A stretch of DNA of 41,267 bases from an uncultured Pseudomonadota bacterium (GCA_903831455.1 CAIKXV010000246.1:1-41267), one strand, 5' to 3'. Shown: positions 25,501-34,580, numbered from the stretch's first letter. Program-made: numbers and translations. The notes: generated by a model not told the origin, from the letters alone.

Positions 25501-26490
25501 TCAGTCAGCCGTGATGCCCGCGGCGCGGATCACCTTGCCGTAGCGGTCGATCTCCGACTGCACGAACACCCGGAAGGCCTGCGAACTGTCGCTGGTCACC
25601 GACAGTACGCCGCTCGCACTCAGGCGCTCGACCGAGTCGGCGTGGCGGGCCGCGGCCCGCGTGACGGTGAACAGGCGGTCGAGCACCGGCTGCGGGGTGC
25701 CCCGCGGCGCGAACATGCCCTGCCACGACCCGATGCGCATGTCGGCGAACCCGGACTCCGGCAGGGTGGGCGTATCGGCGACGGCAGCCACCCGCGACGC
25801 CGACACCACCCCCAGAAGGCGCAGCCTGCCCTGCTTGACGAAGGTGGTCGTCGAGGAGAGCGTCAGGAACGCCACGTGGGTCTCGCCCCCCAGCAGGGAG
25901 GCGACCGCCGGGCCCGCCCCTCCCTTGAACGGCACGTGGGTGAGCTGGGTGCCGGTGGCGCGCATGAACAGTTCCATCTCCAGCCGGTTGGCGCTGCCCG
26001 CGCCAGAGGAGGCGAAATTGAACTGGCCAGGGCGCGATCGCAGCAGGTCGACCAGTTCCTTCACGGTCTGGGCCGGCACCGATGGATGCACCACCAGCGA
26101 GCCTGGGACATCCACCACCTGGGTGATCGGCACGAGATCACGCAACGGCTGGTAGCGGAACTTCGGATACAGCGACGGGTTGATCGCCATCGTGCCCACG
26201 TTGCCCAGCAGCAGCGTGTGCCCGTCCGGCGATGCGCTGGCCGCGACCTCGACACCGATGTTGCCCGCTGCTCCCGAGCGGTTGTCGACCACCACCGACT
26301 GGCCGAGCTCGGCGGCCAGCCGCGGTTGCAGGATGCGTCCGACGAAATCGGATGCGCCCCCGGGCGCGAAGGGCACGACCACCCGTACCGGCCGCGTCGG
26401 GAACGACGCGGCGATCGCCAGCGTGGGCGCGGCCGCGAAGAGGAACAGTGCCGCCGTCACGCGGCGGGCGGCGATGGATTGGCGCTGCAT
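25501..26490 (-). CDS. Bug-family (TctC-type) periplasmic solute receptor 3
   Basis: This 329-residue secreted receptor has a signal peptide ending near residue 28 (APTLAIA-AS), then SFPTRPVRVVVPFAPGGASD with Asp48, VDNRSGAAG, SPDGHT and VPFKGGAGPAVASLLGGE. The last has Phe where the other five copies have Tyr. ATG 26490 is fixed by AGGAGGAG upstream. It lies between the SDR and FAD-oxidase genes of the minus-strand module, with gaps of about 106 and 109 bases, and probably captures that module's substrate. The ligand is unknown, and there is no TctAB partner. Confidence 0.87.
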   Translation of the reverse strand: MQRQSIAARRVTAALFLFAAAPTLAIAASFPTRPVRVVVPFAPGGASDFVGRILQPRLAAELGQSVVVDNRSGAAGNIGVEVAASASPDGHTLLLGNVGTMAINPSLYPKFRYQPLRDLVPITQVVDVPGSLVVHPSVPAQTVKELVDLLRSRPGQFNFASSGAGSANRLEMELFMRATGTQLTHVPFKGGAGPAVASLLGGETHVAFLTLSSTTTFVKQGRLRLLGVVSASRVAAVADTPTLPESGFADMRIGSWQGMFAPRGTPQPVLDRLFTVTRAAARHADSVERLSASGVLSVTSDSSQAFRVFVQSEIDRYGKVIRAAGITAD

Positions 26491-26596
26491 GCGGACTCCT
26501 CCTGTGCGCGCGGACTCGGGGCGCCGCGGATCTGACGTCCGCGGTCGCCCCGTCCCGGCTCCCAGCCTCCTCCTGCAATCGGCAGGCACCGCCGGA

Positions 26597-27352
26597 CTAC
26601 TGACCGCCGGTGCCGGTGACGCTCGTCCCTCCGCACACGAACAGCAACTGCCCGGTGATGAATCCGCTGCGCGGATCGAGCAGGAAGCCTGCCGCGTGCG
26701 CGACATCCTCTGGCGTGCCCACGCGCCCGAGCAGGATCCCGTCGATCACCTGCTGGCGCTGCGCGCTGCCCGGGGGATGCCCACGGTCGAACAGCGCCGA
26801 GCCGACCGGCCCGGGCGCGATCACGTTGACCGTGATGCCGTCGACGCCCGCCTCGATCGCCAGCGTGCGCGTGAAGCCGACCAGGCCGGCCTTGGCCGAG
26901 GAGTAGACCAGGCGGCCGGTCTTGCCCAGCAGCGCGCGCGAGGCGATGTTCACGATGCGCCCGTAGCGCGCCTCGCGCATGCCGGGCAGGAAGGCCTGCA
27001 CCAGCAGCATCGCCGCGGTGATGGTGATGCCCATCACGTGCGCGACGTCCTCGGCGGTGGCCTGCTCCACACGGTCCGGGCGGTTCGCCCCGGCATTGTT
27101 GACGAGGTAGCGCACCGCATGGCGCGAGGCCACCTGCGCGGCTGCCTCGCGCGTGGCTTCGACATCGGCGAGGTCGACCTCCACGTGCGACAGGTGCGGG
27201 TGGCGTATCGCGGGCGCCCGGCGCTGCAGCGCGATCACCGGGTGCCCGCGGTCGAGCATCACCCGGGCGATCGCCTCGCCGATCCCGGCGCTGGCACCGG
27301 TCACGACCGCGGCCTCCTCGGCCGCGATCCGGTCCCCGCCCGCCTGCGTCAC
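26597..27352 (-). CDS. Short-chain dehydrogenase/reductase, classical type
   Basis: This 251-residue NAD(P)-dependent oxidoreductase has TGASAGIG (residues 18-25), NNAG (85-88), catalytic Ser138 (NIAS) and YSSAK with Tyr150 and Lys154, then VNVIAPGPV. These are all the classical features missing from the SDR at 16553. The start is GTG, 16 bases after the amidohydrolase stop; GGCGAGG overlaps the start, so the signal is weak and translation is probably coupled. FabG-like 3-oxoacyl or hydroxyacid/alcohol dehydrogenase activities are possible. In context it may oxidise or reduce the product of the amidohydrolase. Confidence 0.82.
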   Translation of the reverse strand: MTQAGGDRIAAEEAAVVTGASAGIGEAIARVMLDRGHPVIALQRRAPAIRHPHLSHVEVDLADVEATREAAAQVASRHAVRYLVNNAGANRPDRVEQATAEDVAHVMGITITAAMLLVQAFLPGMREARYGRIVNIASRALLGKTGRLVYSSAKAGLVGFTRTLAIEAGVDGITVNVIAPGPVGSALFDRGHPPGSAQRQQVIDGILLGRVGTPEDVAHAAGFLLDPRSGFITGQLLFVCGGTSVTGTGGQ

Positions 27353-27368
27353 CTCGCCGCCCCGCGGA

Positions 27369-28724
27369 TCACAGGTAGTCCATGATCTTCCAGGTGCCCG
27401 GCTCGGCGTTCACCACGTTGCGCGTGTGCCCGGGGCGACGGTCGGCATACACGCGGCCTTCCTTCATCACGAGCTGGATGTTGGGCTTGCTCTGCAGGCA
27501 GCGGATGTCGGCCAGCGGGTCGCCGTTCACGGCCACGATGTCGGCGAGCTTGCCCGCCTCCAGCGTGCCCAGGTCGCGGTCGAGCTTGAGCGCGCGCGCT
27601 GCGTTCCGGGTGCAGGTCTGCAGCGCATGCATGGGCTTCATGCCGAGGTTCACGTAGATCTCGAGCTCGCGGGCGTTGGTGCCCATTTCGGGATCGAAGC
27701 CCATGTCGGTACCCATCGCGATGTTCACGCCGGTGCCGTACATCTTCTGGAAGGTCTCGAAGCAGTTCTGCTGGATGCTCTTCATCTTGTTGATGACGAA
27801 CATCGAGGTGCCCTGCTGGCGACGCAACTCGATCGCGTGGTCGGTGCGGTGCGACAGCGTGGGCGTCACGTACACGCCCACGTCGCAGATCCGGTCGACC
27901 GTCGCATCGTCGTGGAACACCATGTGCTCGAGCGTGTCGGCACCGGCATCCATCGCCATGCGCTGGGCCGCGGGCGTGAAACAGTGCACCGCCGCGAGCT
28001 TGTGGAAGGCGTGCGCCTCGTCCACCACCGCGTCGAGCTCCTCCTGCGTCATGTTGCGGATGTCCGGCTCCTCCTTGTCGGTGCCGCCGCCACCCGACGC
28101 ACAGGTCTTGATGACGTCGCAGCCGGCCAGCAGGTTCGTGCGCGCGAGCTTGCGCAGCTCCCAGGGACCATCGGCCGACTGGAAGCCGACCCGAAGCGCC
28201 GCGCGCGGCTGGATCAGGTCGAGGTGCGAGCCGGTGATCGCGGTGAAGGCCGCCACCATCATGCGCGGCCCTTCCAGGATGCCGGCGTAGAACGCATCGC
28301 GGATCGCGCAGGCCTCGGCCACCAGCAGGCCGCGGCTGCCGGCAAGCCCCATGTCGCGCAGCGTGGTGAAGCCCATGTCGAAGCACAGCTGGGCATGGAA
28401 CACGCCGTACATCTGCTGCAGCTCCGGGGTGATCTCCCACTGCGCGACCCTGAAGTTGTGGAAGGTCAGGCAGTTGAACATCATCGTGTGGATGTGGCAG
28501 TCGATCATGCCGGGGATCAGCGTCGCCCCCCCGCAGTCGATCACCTCGGCGCCCGGCGGCACCGGCAGCGAGGCGCGAGTGCCGATGGCGTGGATGCGCC
28601 GGCCGCGCAACTCGATCACCGGGTCGACGATCGGGTCCGCGCCGGTGCAGTCGATCAGTTTCGCGCCGGTCACGTACACGGTCGGGCCGGTCTCCGCGGC
28701 CGGGGCCGCATGGCTGCTGCTCAT
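27369..28724 (-). CDS. Metal-dependent amidohydrolase (imidazolonepropionase/Xaa-Pro dipeptidase-like)
   Basis: This 451-residue cytoplasmic hydrolase of the amidohydrolase superfamily has a beta-sandwich start (YVTGAKLIDCTGADP), GMIDCHIHT with metal histidines His77 and His79, a candidate carbamylated Lys206 (DVIKTCASGGGG), His247 (AVHCFT), His267 (EHMVFHD) and Asp340 (GTDMGFD). This complete set supports a binuclear-metal enzyme. DVIKTCASGGGGTD is typical of the group that hydrolyses cyclic amides or N-acyl/dipeptide-like substrates. ATG 28724 has GGAGGAGAG upstream and overlaps the stop of the G3E GTPase (ATGA), implying translational coupling with a putative metallochaperone. The SDR starts 16 bases after its stop. 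The exact substrate is unknown. Confidence 0.84.
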   Translation of the reverse strand: MSSSHAAPAAETGPTVYVTGAKLIDCTGADPIVDPVIELRGRRIHAIGTRASLPVPPGAEVIDCGGATLIPGMIDCHIHTMMFNCLTFHNFRVAQWEITPELQQMYGVFHAQLCFDMGFTTLRDMGLAGSRGLLVAEACAIRDAFYAGILEGPRMMVAAFTAITGSHLDLIQPRAALRVGFQSADGPWELRKLARTNLLAGCDVIKTCASGGGGTDKEEPDIRNMTQEELDAVVDEAHAFHKLAAVHCFTPAAQRMAMDAGADTLEHMVFHDDATVDRICDVGVYVTPTLSHRTDHAIELRRQQGTSMFVINKMKSIQQNCFETFQKMYGTGVNIAMGTDMGFDPEMGTNARELEIYVNLGMKPMHALQTCTRNAARALKLDRDLGTLEAGKLADIVAVNGDPLADIRCLQSKPNIQLVMKEGRVYADRRPGHTRNVVNAEPGTWKIMDYL

Positions 28725-29890
28725 CGGGTGCTCTCCTCCAGGGGCCGCGCGCTCGGGGCTGCGGCAGGGCGCCGGAACGTCTCCATGACGCGCCGGAAAT
28801 GCTCGTAGTTCGCGGGATCGAGGGTCATGTTGCGCCGCGCGCGACCCGCTTCGGTCCGGAAGGCCTCGAAGGTGCCCCGGATGTCGACCTCGTCCATGCC
28901 GCGCGCGATGATGACGATGCGGCTGCGGCGATCCTCGTCCGGCCACGCCTCGAGCTCGACCGGCTCGCTCAGCACGCGCTGTACCGCATGGATGGCGACC
29001 GGACGACCTTCGACGTTGACCAGCCCCTTCATCCTGAGCATGCCGGCCGCGCGCACCGAGGCGAACAGGTTCAGCCACAGCACCAGGCCCGGTTGCGTGA
29101 TCTCGCCCTCGTGCACCAGCGACAGCGTGCGGATCGGCCCGCGCTCGTCCGCCCCACCGGATTCGGCCATCCGGGCGAGATCGGCCAGGCGCTCGGACAC
29201 CCCGGCAGGCGCCCCGCTCGTCGCCGACCAGGCTGCAGGCGCCAGCACGCCGCCGGCCTCGGCGCGCCCGTAGGCCGCGGCCAGCACCCGCGCGGCCGGG
29301 TTGAGCACCCGCAGGCGCTCGCGGACCGCCTCGACCGCGGCGTCGCCCGCGAGGTCGGTCTTGCTGATCAGCAGCGTGTCGGCAACGGCCACCTGCTTGG
29401 CCGCCTCCGGATGCTCGTCGAGCTGCTCGAGGCCGCGCACGGCATCGAACACCGTCACCACCGATCGCAGTTCGAAGCGTCGCGAGACCGCCGCATCGGT
29501 GAGCAGCAACTGCACGATGGGTACCGGGTCGGCGAGGCCCGAGGTCTCGATCAGCACGCAGTCGAAGCCCGCGTCGGGGCTGTCGTGCCGGTGCTCGTCC
29601 AGGTCGAGCAGGCGCGCGGCGATCTCGTCCTGCACGTGGCCACAGATGCAGCCGCTGTCGACCAGGCGCACCCGCTTGCGCGGCGCGCTGACCAGCACGT
29701 GGTCGAGGCCGACCTCGCCGTACTCGCCGACGACCACGGCCGCCTGCGACAGCGCGGCATCGCGCAGCAACGCGTTGAGCAGCGTGGTCTTCCCGCTGCC
29801 GAGGAACCCGGTGACCACCCACACGGGCATGCGCGTCGGCGCCGTCCCGTCGAGTCGATCGTGCTGCATCGCCAGTCCGCCGCCTTCCAT
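28721..29890 (-). CDS. G3E-family (CobW/COG0523) GTPase, putative metallochaperone
   Basis: This 389-residue cytoplasmic GTPase has Walker A GFLGSGKTT (residues 28-36), GEYGEVGLDH (55-64), the nucleotide-sensing ETSGLADP (115-122) and SKTD (176-179) for the guanine base. A CobW C-terminal domain (MLRMKGLVNVEGRPVAIHAVQ and RIVIIARGMD) is present. The usual CxCC metal motif is here Cys81-Ile-Cys83-Gly84, so the last cysteine is absent. ATG 29890 is chosen because GGAGG lies 5 bases upstream; GTG 29896 and ATG 29869 are alternatives. It overlaps the amidohydrolase ATG by four bases. The family delivers zinc, cobalt or other metals to enzymes; the coupling suggests the amidohydrolase as client. 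That role is inferred. Confidence 0.84.
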   Translation of the reverse strand: MEGGGLAMQHDRLDGTAPTRMPVWVVTGFLGSGKTTLLNALLRDAALSQAAVVVGEYGEVGLDHVLVSAPRKRVRLVDSGCICGHVQDEIAARLLDLDEHRHDSPDAGFDCVLIETSGLADPVPIVQLLLTDAAVSRRFELRSVVTVFDAVRGLEQLDEHPEAAKQVAVADTLLISKTDLAGDAAVEAVRERLRVLNPAARVLAAAYGRAEAGGVLAPAAWSATSGAPAGVSERLADLARMAESGGADERGPIRTLSLVHEGEITQPGLVLWLNLFASVRAAGMLRMKGLVNVEGRPVAIHAVQRVLSEPVELEAWPDEDRRSRIVIIARGMDEVDIRGTFEAFRTEAGRARRNMTLDPANYEHFRRVMETFRRPAAAPSARPLEESTR

Positions 29891-30136
29891 CCGCACCTCC
29901 GGCCTGCCCCATGGATCGGGGGGGTCAATCGCGCAAGGCTAGCGGGGCGTGATCATGGCGATCAATAATCCGCAGACGATGCATGGTATCGGCACTGCCG
30001 ATGCGCGGGTCGTCCCCCGAACGGTCCCGGCGCCACCGGCCGGTCGGCGGCTCCGCCGGAGCCTGCATGTCGCAGGCGCGCCCTGGCCGCCGCGGTTCGG
30101 TCGTGCCGTCCAACCCTTCCATACTCGAGGCCGACG

Positions 30137-31174
30137 ATGTCGCCGATACCGCCAGCACTGCCCGCCCCCGCTCGCCGCCCGGCTTCCGCCCGGCCGGGCC
30201 GGGCGATCCTGAACGCGGCGCGGGTTGCACCCGCCGTGCTCGCCGCGCTCGCGGCCGTCCTGCCGGGCCCGGTAGCGGCCCAGGCGTTTCCTTCGCGACC
30301 GGTGCGCATGATCGTCGGGTTCCCGCCCGGGGGCGCGACCGATCTGGTCGCGCGCATCCTGCAGCCCCGGCTCGCCGAATCGTTCGGGCAGCCGCTGGTC
30401 ATCGACAACCGCCCCGGGGCCAACGGCGTGATCTCGCTGGAGATCCTCTCGCGCAGCGACGCCGACGGCCACAGCGTGGCCATCGGCCACATCGGCAACC
30501 TCGTGATCAGCCCGGCGCTGCAGAAGGTGCCCTACGACCCGTACCGCAGCTTCGAGCCCATCGGAATGATGGTGTCGCTGCAGAACATCTTCATCGTGCA
30601 TCCTTCGGTCAAGGCGGGCTCGCTGCGCGACCTGGCCGCGCTGGCGCAGGCGAAGCCGGGCGCCCTCAACTACGCCACCTCGGGCGTGGGCAGTCCCGGC
30701 CACCTCGCCACCGTGCTGCTCGAATCGATGGCACGCATCGAGATGACGCACGTGCCCTACAAGGGCGGCGGACCGGCGCTCACCGATCTGGTCGCCGGCC
30801 ACGTGCCGGTGTTCACGGCGGTGATCTCCACCGCGGTGCCCATGGTGCAGGCCGGCAAGGCGCGCGCGCTCGCGGTCACGGGCACGCGTCGCGCCGCCGC
30901 CCTGCCGGACGTGCCCACGGTGGCCGAGGCCGGATACCCGGGCTACGCGGCGACCAACTGGTACGGACTGCTGGCACCCGCCGGCACCCCCCGCGCAGCC
31001 ATCGGCCGCTTCAACCGCGACCTGACGGCCGCCCTCGAGGCCCCGGAAGTCCGCCAGCAGTTGCGCGACCGCGGCATCGATGCCACGCCCGGAGGCCCGG
31101 CGGACTTCACCCGCTTCGTGCGCGAGGAAGAGAAGCGCTGGGGCCCGATCGTGCGCAAGGGCGGTTTCAACTGA
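30137..31174 (+). CDS. Bug-family (TctC-type) periplasmic solute receptor 4
   Basis: This 345-residue receptor has an unusually long n-region (about 28 Pro/Ala/Arg-rich residues) before the hydrophobic core of the signal peptide, which ends near residue 48 (PGPVAA-QA). Bug motifs follow: FPSRPVRMIVGFPPGGATD with Asp69, IDNRPGANG, DADGHS, VPYKGGGPALTDLVAGH. ATG 30137 has GAGG 6 bases upstream; no closer in-frame start fits. It stands alone, divergent from the G3E-GTPase operon (246-base gap) and converging on the amidase-Bug pair. Ligand and membrane partner are unknown. Confidence 0.86.
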   Translation: MSPIPPALPAPARRPASARPGRAILNAARVAPAVLAALAAVLPGPVAAQAFPSRPVRMIVGFPPGGATDLVARILQPRLAESFGQPLVIDNRPGANGVISLEILSRSDADGHSVAIGHIGNLVISPALQKVPYDPYRSFEPIGMMVSLQNIFIVHPSVKAGSLRDLAALAQAKPGALNYATSGVGSPGHLATVLLESMARIEMTHVPYKGGGPALTDLVAGHVPVFTAVISTAVPMVQAGKARALAVTGTRRAAALPDVPTVAEAGYPGYAATNWYGLLAPAGTPRAAIGRFNRDLTAALEAPEVRQQLRDRGIDATPGGPADFTRFVREEEKRWGPIVRKGGFN

Positions 31175-31204
31175 TCCCCGGCGCCCGGCGAGGCGCGGCT
31201 GGCC

Positions 31205-32200
31205 TCACTCCGGCGTGATTCCGGCCTGGCGTACCACCTTCGCCCACAGCGCCACCTCGGTGCGGAGCAACTGGGCGAATCGCTCCGGCGGACCGGGAGC
31301 GGGTTCGGCGCCCTCCCCGGCCAGCCGGTCGCGAGTCTCGGGCGCGGCCAACGCTGCGGCCAGTTCCGCGTTCAGCCGCGTCACCGCAGCCACCGGCGTG
31401 CCGGAGGGGGCGAGCAGGCCGAACCAGGCATTCACCTCGTAGGCCGGAAGCCCCGACTCGCGCAGGGTGGGGACCGCGGGCGCGGCCGCGGCCCGACTCG
31501 CGCCACCGACGGCGATCGCGCGCAGCTTGCCCGACTTGATGAACGGCAACGCCGCCGTGAGGTTGGAGAACATGGTGTCGGCATGTCCCCCGACCACGTC
31601 GGCCAGGGCCGGACCGCTGCCCTTGTAGGGCACGTGCAGCAGGTCCACCTTCGCCTGCGCGCGCAGCAGTTCACCGGCCAGATGCGTGGCGTTGCCGGTG
31701 CCCGCCGATGCGTAGGTGAGTTGCCCGGGCCGCGCACGCGCGAGCGCGATCAGCGATTTCAGGTCGCGCGCGGGCACCGAGGGGTTGGCCACCAGCACGT
31801 ACTGCCCGGTGGTGGCGAGTCCGATCGGGACGAAATCCTTCAGGATGTCGTAGGACAGCCGCGTGTAGAGGCTGGGGTTGATCGTGTGCGCGGGCGTGCC
31901 CATGAACAGCGTGTAGCCGTCGGCCGGCGCCCGCGCGGCCACTTCGGCGCCGAGATTGCCGCCAGCGCCCGCCCGATTGTCGACCACGACAGGCTGCGCA
32001 AGCTGCACGGCCATGCGCTGCGCGAGGATGCGCGCCACGATGTCCACGCCGCTCCCGGGCGAGGAGGCGGCGATCAGGCGCAGGGGCTTGGCCGGGAACG
32101 ACTGGGCCTTCGCCGAGGACACCGCGATGCCTGCCACCACGGCCGCGAGCACGCAGGCGACCGGCGCCGCATGCCGCGGCGATCGCGACCGGCCCGTCAT
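31205..32200 (-). CDS. Bug-family (TctC-type) periplasmic solute receptor 5, coupled to the amidase
   Basis: This 331-residue secreted receptor has a signal peptide ending about residue 32 (IAVSSAKA-QS), then SFPAKPLRLIAASSPGSGVD with Asp53. The usual PPGG is replaced here by SPGSG. VDNRAGAGG, APADGYT and VPYKGSGPALADVVGGH follow. Its ATG overlaps the stop of the upstream amidase gene (ATGA at 32197-32200), so the two are translationally coupled and the receptor probably collects the amidase's amide or ester substrate. The altered PPGG loop next to the ligand pocket suggests a different ligand geometry. No TctAB genes are nearby. Confidence 0.87.
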   Translation of the reverse strand: MTGRSRSPRHAAPVACVLAAVVAGIAVSSAKAQSFPAKPLRLIAASSPGSGVDIVARILAQRMAVQLAQPVVVDNRAGAGGNLGAEVAARAPADGYTLFMGTPAHTINPSLYTRLSYDILKDFVPIGLATTGQYVLVANPSVPARDLKSLIALARARPGQLTYASAGTGNATHLAGELLRAQAKVDLLHVPYKGSGPALADVVGGHADTMFSNLTAALPFIKSGKLRAIAVGGASRAAAAPAVPTLRESGLPAYEVNAWFGLLAPSGTPVAAVTRLNAELAAALAAPETRDRLAGEGAEPAPGPPERFAQLLRTEVALWAKVVRQAGITPE

Positions 32201-34527
32201 GCCCGCGCCAGCGGCCCGAAGGCCGGCGGAGGCACCCGGCGGCGTGATGCCGCCTCGTAGGCCGAGGCCACGCGCAGCGCCACGTCCTCGCGCCCGGGCT
32301 CGCACCGGAACACCAGCGAGAACGGCAGGCCCGGCGCCGGCAGGTCGGTACGACGCGTCGAGCGCACGAACTCGTAGCGAGTACCGTCCTCGGAGAGCCT
32401 GAACTCGGGGTCGTACGCCTCCGTGACGTATCCCGCGGGCACCAGGACTTCGGTGAGACCGGCGTTGGGCCCGTTCTGCGATTCGGGACGCAGGTTCTGC
32501 CAGACGCCGGGCTGGCCCGCTCCGCCGATCTTCGCCGGCGGGAAGGGCGAGTGCAGGCGCACCAGCGCATCGAGCCGGTTCTCGTACATGACCATCATGT
32601 CGACCCGGCGCAGCATCTCGCGCAGCATGATCCGCTCGTTGACACCCTGGCGCTCGCCCAGCGGGTTGCGCATGTCGCGCACCTCCTCCCAGTTGGCGAA
32701 CCACGCGCGCTGATCGTCGCCCCAGAACTTGGTACGCGCGTTGAGCGTCGCGAAATCCACGACCGATTCGCGCTGACCCCGCGCCGACCAGTCGGCCGCT
32801 CGCCGGGTGAGGTACTGGGTCAAGTGATAGCGGAAGCCCATCGCCATCGCCTGCTGCTGGACCGTACCGAGGTCGAGGTTGGCCGGCGGCGCGACGGTAC
32901 CCTCGGCGAGCGCGACGAAATAGTCGATCGGACGCATCGAACCCGAACCGAAGAAGCGGCCGGGCTGGAACTCGGTGCGCTCGATCGCCTCGGCGAATTC
33001 GCGGAACAGCGGCAAGCCGTCGGCGCCCAGCCGGAACAGGAGGTCGGGCATGAACACCGGGACCAGCCGCGCCAGCGCGCGCCGGAAGTCCACGCGCATC
33101 GGCTCGCAGGCCGGGTCCGGCGTCCAGAGCGGATCGGACGACTCCACCAGCGTCGCGCCCAGTCGCGCACCGAGCACCTCGCGGATCTCGCGCGCCGCGG
33201 CGGTGACGATCGGAACCTCGGACAGCGAGCCCGGCGGCACGGTCATCGACTCGCGGATCACGCCCAGTCGCATCCCCGCGAGCGAACCGGGGGCACCCGC
33301 CTCGCCGGCATGGCGGGCGTAGCCTCCGGGCAGCACCGCCGAGCGCGGAATGGTGGTCCACTCGTCGCGCGGGTCGTAGTAGCCCTGCTCGGGGTCCTTC
33401 AGCGCGTCGAGCACCTTCGCGCAGTCGCCGATGCGGCGACACAGGATGCCGGTGCGGTCGACGTAGATGTCCACGCCGATGGCACCGCCATCGAAGCCGA
33501 TCAGCGCCTTGTGCGGCAGGATCAGCGCGGTCGAGTTGTGGTTTGCAGGGCCGCGGCAGGAGGCGCGGGTCTCCTCGCCCAGGCTCGCCATCACCAGGTT
33601 CGCGCCCACCGAGGAGCCCGATCCGGAACTCGAGCCCAGCGACGCCGCGCGCGTGGTGTCGTAGGGGTTGGACGGATTGCCACCCCAGGTGCTGCGCTGG
33701 TAGCCGATGGTCGAGGGCAGCACCTTGCCCGGGGCATGCGGCCCACCCGGATCGTGGGCGCGTCCGTTGTATTCGGTGCAGACCGCCTTCGCGTAGATGA
33801 TCGCGCCCTTGCGTCGCAGCTGGTCGACCAGCACGTGGTCGCGCGCCGGGAAGTCGATGTCGTAGCGGGTGTCCCCGCCACCGGTCGAGCGCATGTCCTT
33901 CGTGTCGAACGGGTCCTTGAACGAGAACACCACGCCGTACATCGGCATCGCGTCGAGATCGGGGTTGCGGCCGTAGCGAGCGTCGAGTTCCGCGGCACGC
34001 TCGAGGGCATCGGGCTGGTGGCGGAACTCGTCGCAGGCCGGTGGCGCACCCGGAGGCAGCGGGCCGAGCGAAGGATGCCGGTCGTAGTCGCCCTTGCAGG
34101 TGACCGACCGCTCGCCGCGGATGTTGAGCGTGGCGAGCGCGTTGATGCCGCTGGCCTGCGGCATGCCGACCACCATCCCGTACTGCTGGGCGACCTCGGG
34201 ATCGGAGGCCGTCGCCTCCATGCGGCCGAACTCGAGCGGTGGACCGCGGTAGCGGTCGAGATCCGGGAGCCACTGCGAGGCGGGCAGCGTGCGGGTCGGG
34301 AACTCGATCGGTGCCCCCGCACGCACCGCGCCGCTCGCGGCCGCGACCTCGGCGCCCTCGGCAGTGACGAGCATGCTCGCGCATCCGTTGTAGGCGCGCG
34401 CGCGCGCGAGGTACTGCCGCACGACCTCGACGCAGGTGGTGCGTCCCTCGCGGATCGCCTGGTGCAGTTCGTCGATGGTGGCCTCTTCGACGTGGAAGGG
34501 GCGTTGGGCTTCGCTGGGTGGAGTCAC
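32197..34527 (-). CDS. Amidase-signature family hydrolase, unusually long
   Basis: This 776-residue amidase-signature enzyme (usual length about 450-550) has a full Ser-cisSer-Lys triad: Lys204 in FSFKD, Ser299 in LGSSSGS and Ser323 in TRASCRGP. The 24-residue spacing between the two serines is the same as in FAAH. The glycine-rich motif is degenerate. The N-terminal part before the lysine is about 115 residues longer than usual, and the C-terminal part (from about residue 480) is also extended. The start is GTG with AGGA 8 bases upstream. No signal peptide is visible, so it should act in the cytoplasm on an imported amide, hydrazide or ester. It is coupled by ATGA to Bug receptor 5. Substrate is unknown. 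Confidence 0.82.
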   Translation of the reverse strand: MTPPSEAQRPFHVEEATIDELHQAIREGRTTCVEVVRQYLARARAYNGCASMLVTAEGAEVAAASGAVRAGAPIEFPTRTLPASQWLPDLDRYRGPPLEFGRMEATASDPEVAQQYGMVVGMPQASGINALATLNIRGERSVTCKGDYDRHPSLGPLPPGAPPACDEFRHQPDALERAAELDARYGRNPDLDAMPMYGVVFSFKDPFDTKDMRSTGGGDTRYDIDFPARDHVLVDQLRRKGAIIYAKAVCTEYNGRAHDPGGPHAPGKVLPSTIGYQRSTWGGNPSNPYDTTRAASLGSSSGSGSSVGANLVMASLGEETRASCRGPANHNSTALILPHKALIGFDGGAIGVDIYVDRTGILCRRIGDCAKVLDALKDPEQGYYDPRDEWTTIPRSAVLPGGYARHAGEAGAPGSLAGMRLGVIRESMTVPPGSLSEVPIVTAAAREIREVLGARLGATLVESSDPLWTPDPACEPMRVDFRRALARLVPVFMPDLLFRLGADGLPLFREFAEAIERTEFQPGRFFGSGSMRPIDYFVALAEGTVAPPANLDLGTVQQQAMAMGFRYHLTQYLTRRAADWSARGQRESVVDFATLNARTKFWGDDQRAWFANWEEVRDMRNPLGERQGVNERIMLREMLRRVDMMVMYENRLDALVRLHSPFPPAKIGGAGQPGVWQNLRPESQNGPNAGLTEVLVPAGYVTEAYDPEFRLSEDGTRYEFVRSTRRTDLPAPGLPFSLVFRCEPGREDVALRVASAYEAASRRRVPPPAFGPLARA

Positions 34528-34580
34528 GGCGGATCCTGTACGACGGCTACGGGAGACCGGAGCTTACCGCCGCGACCGCC

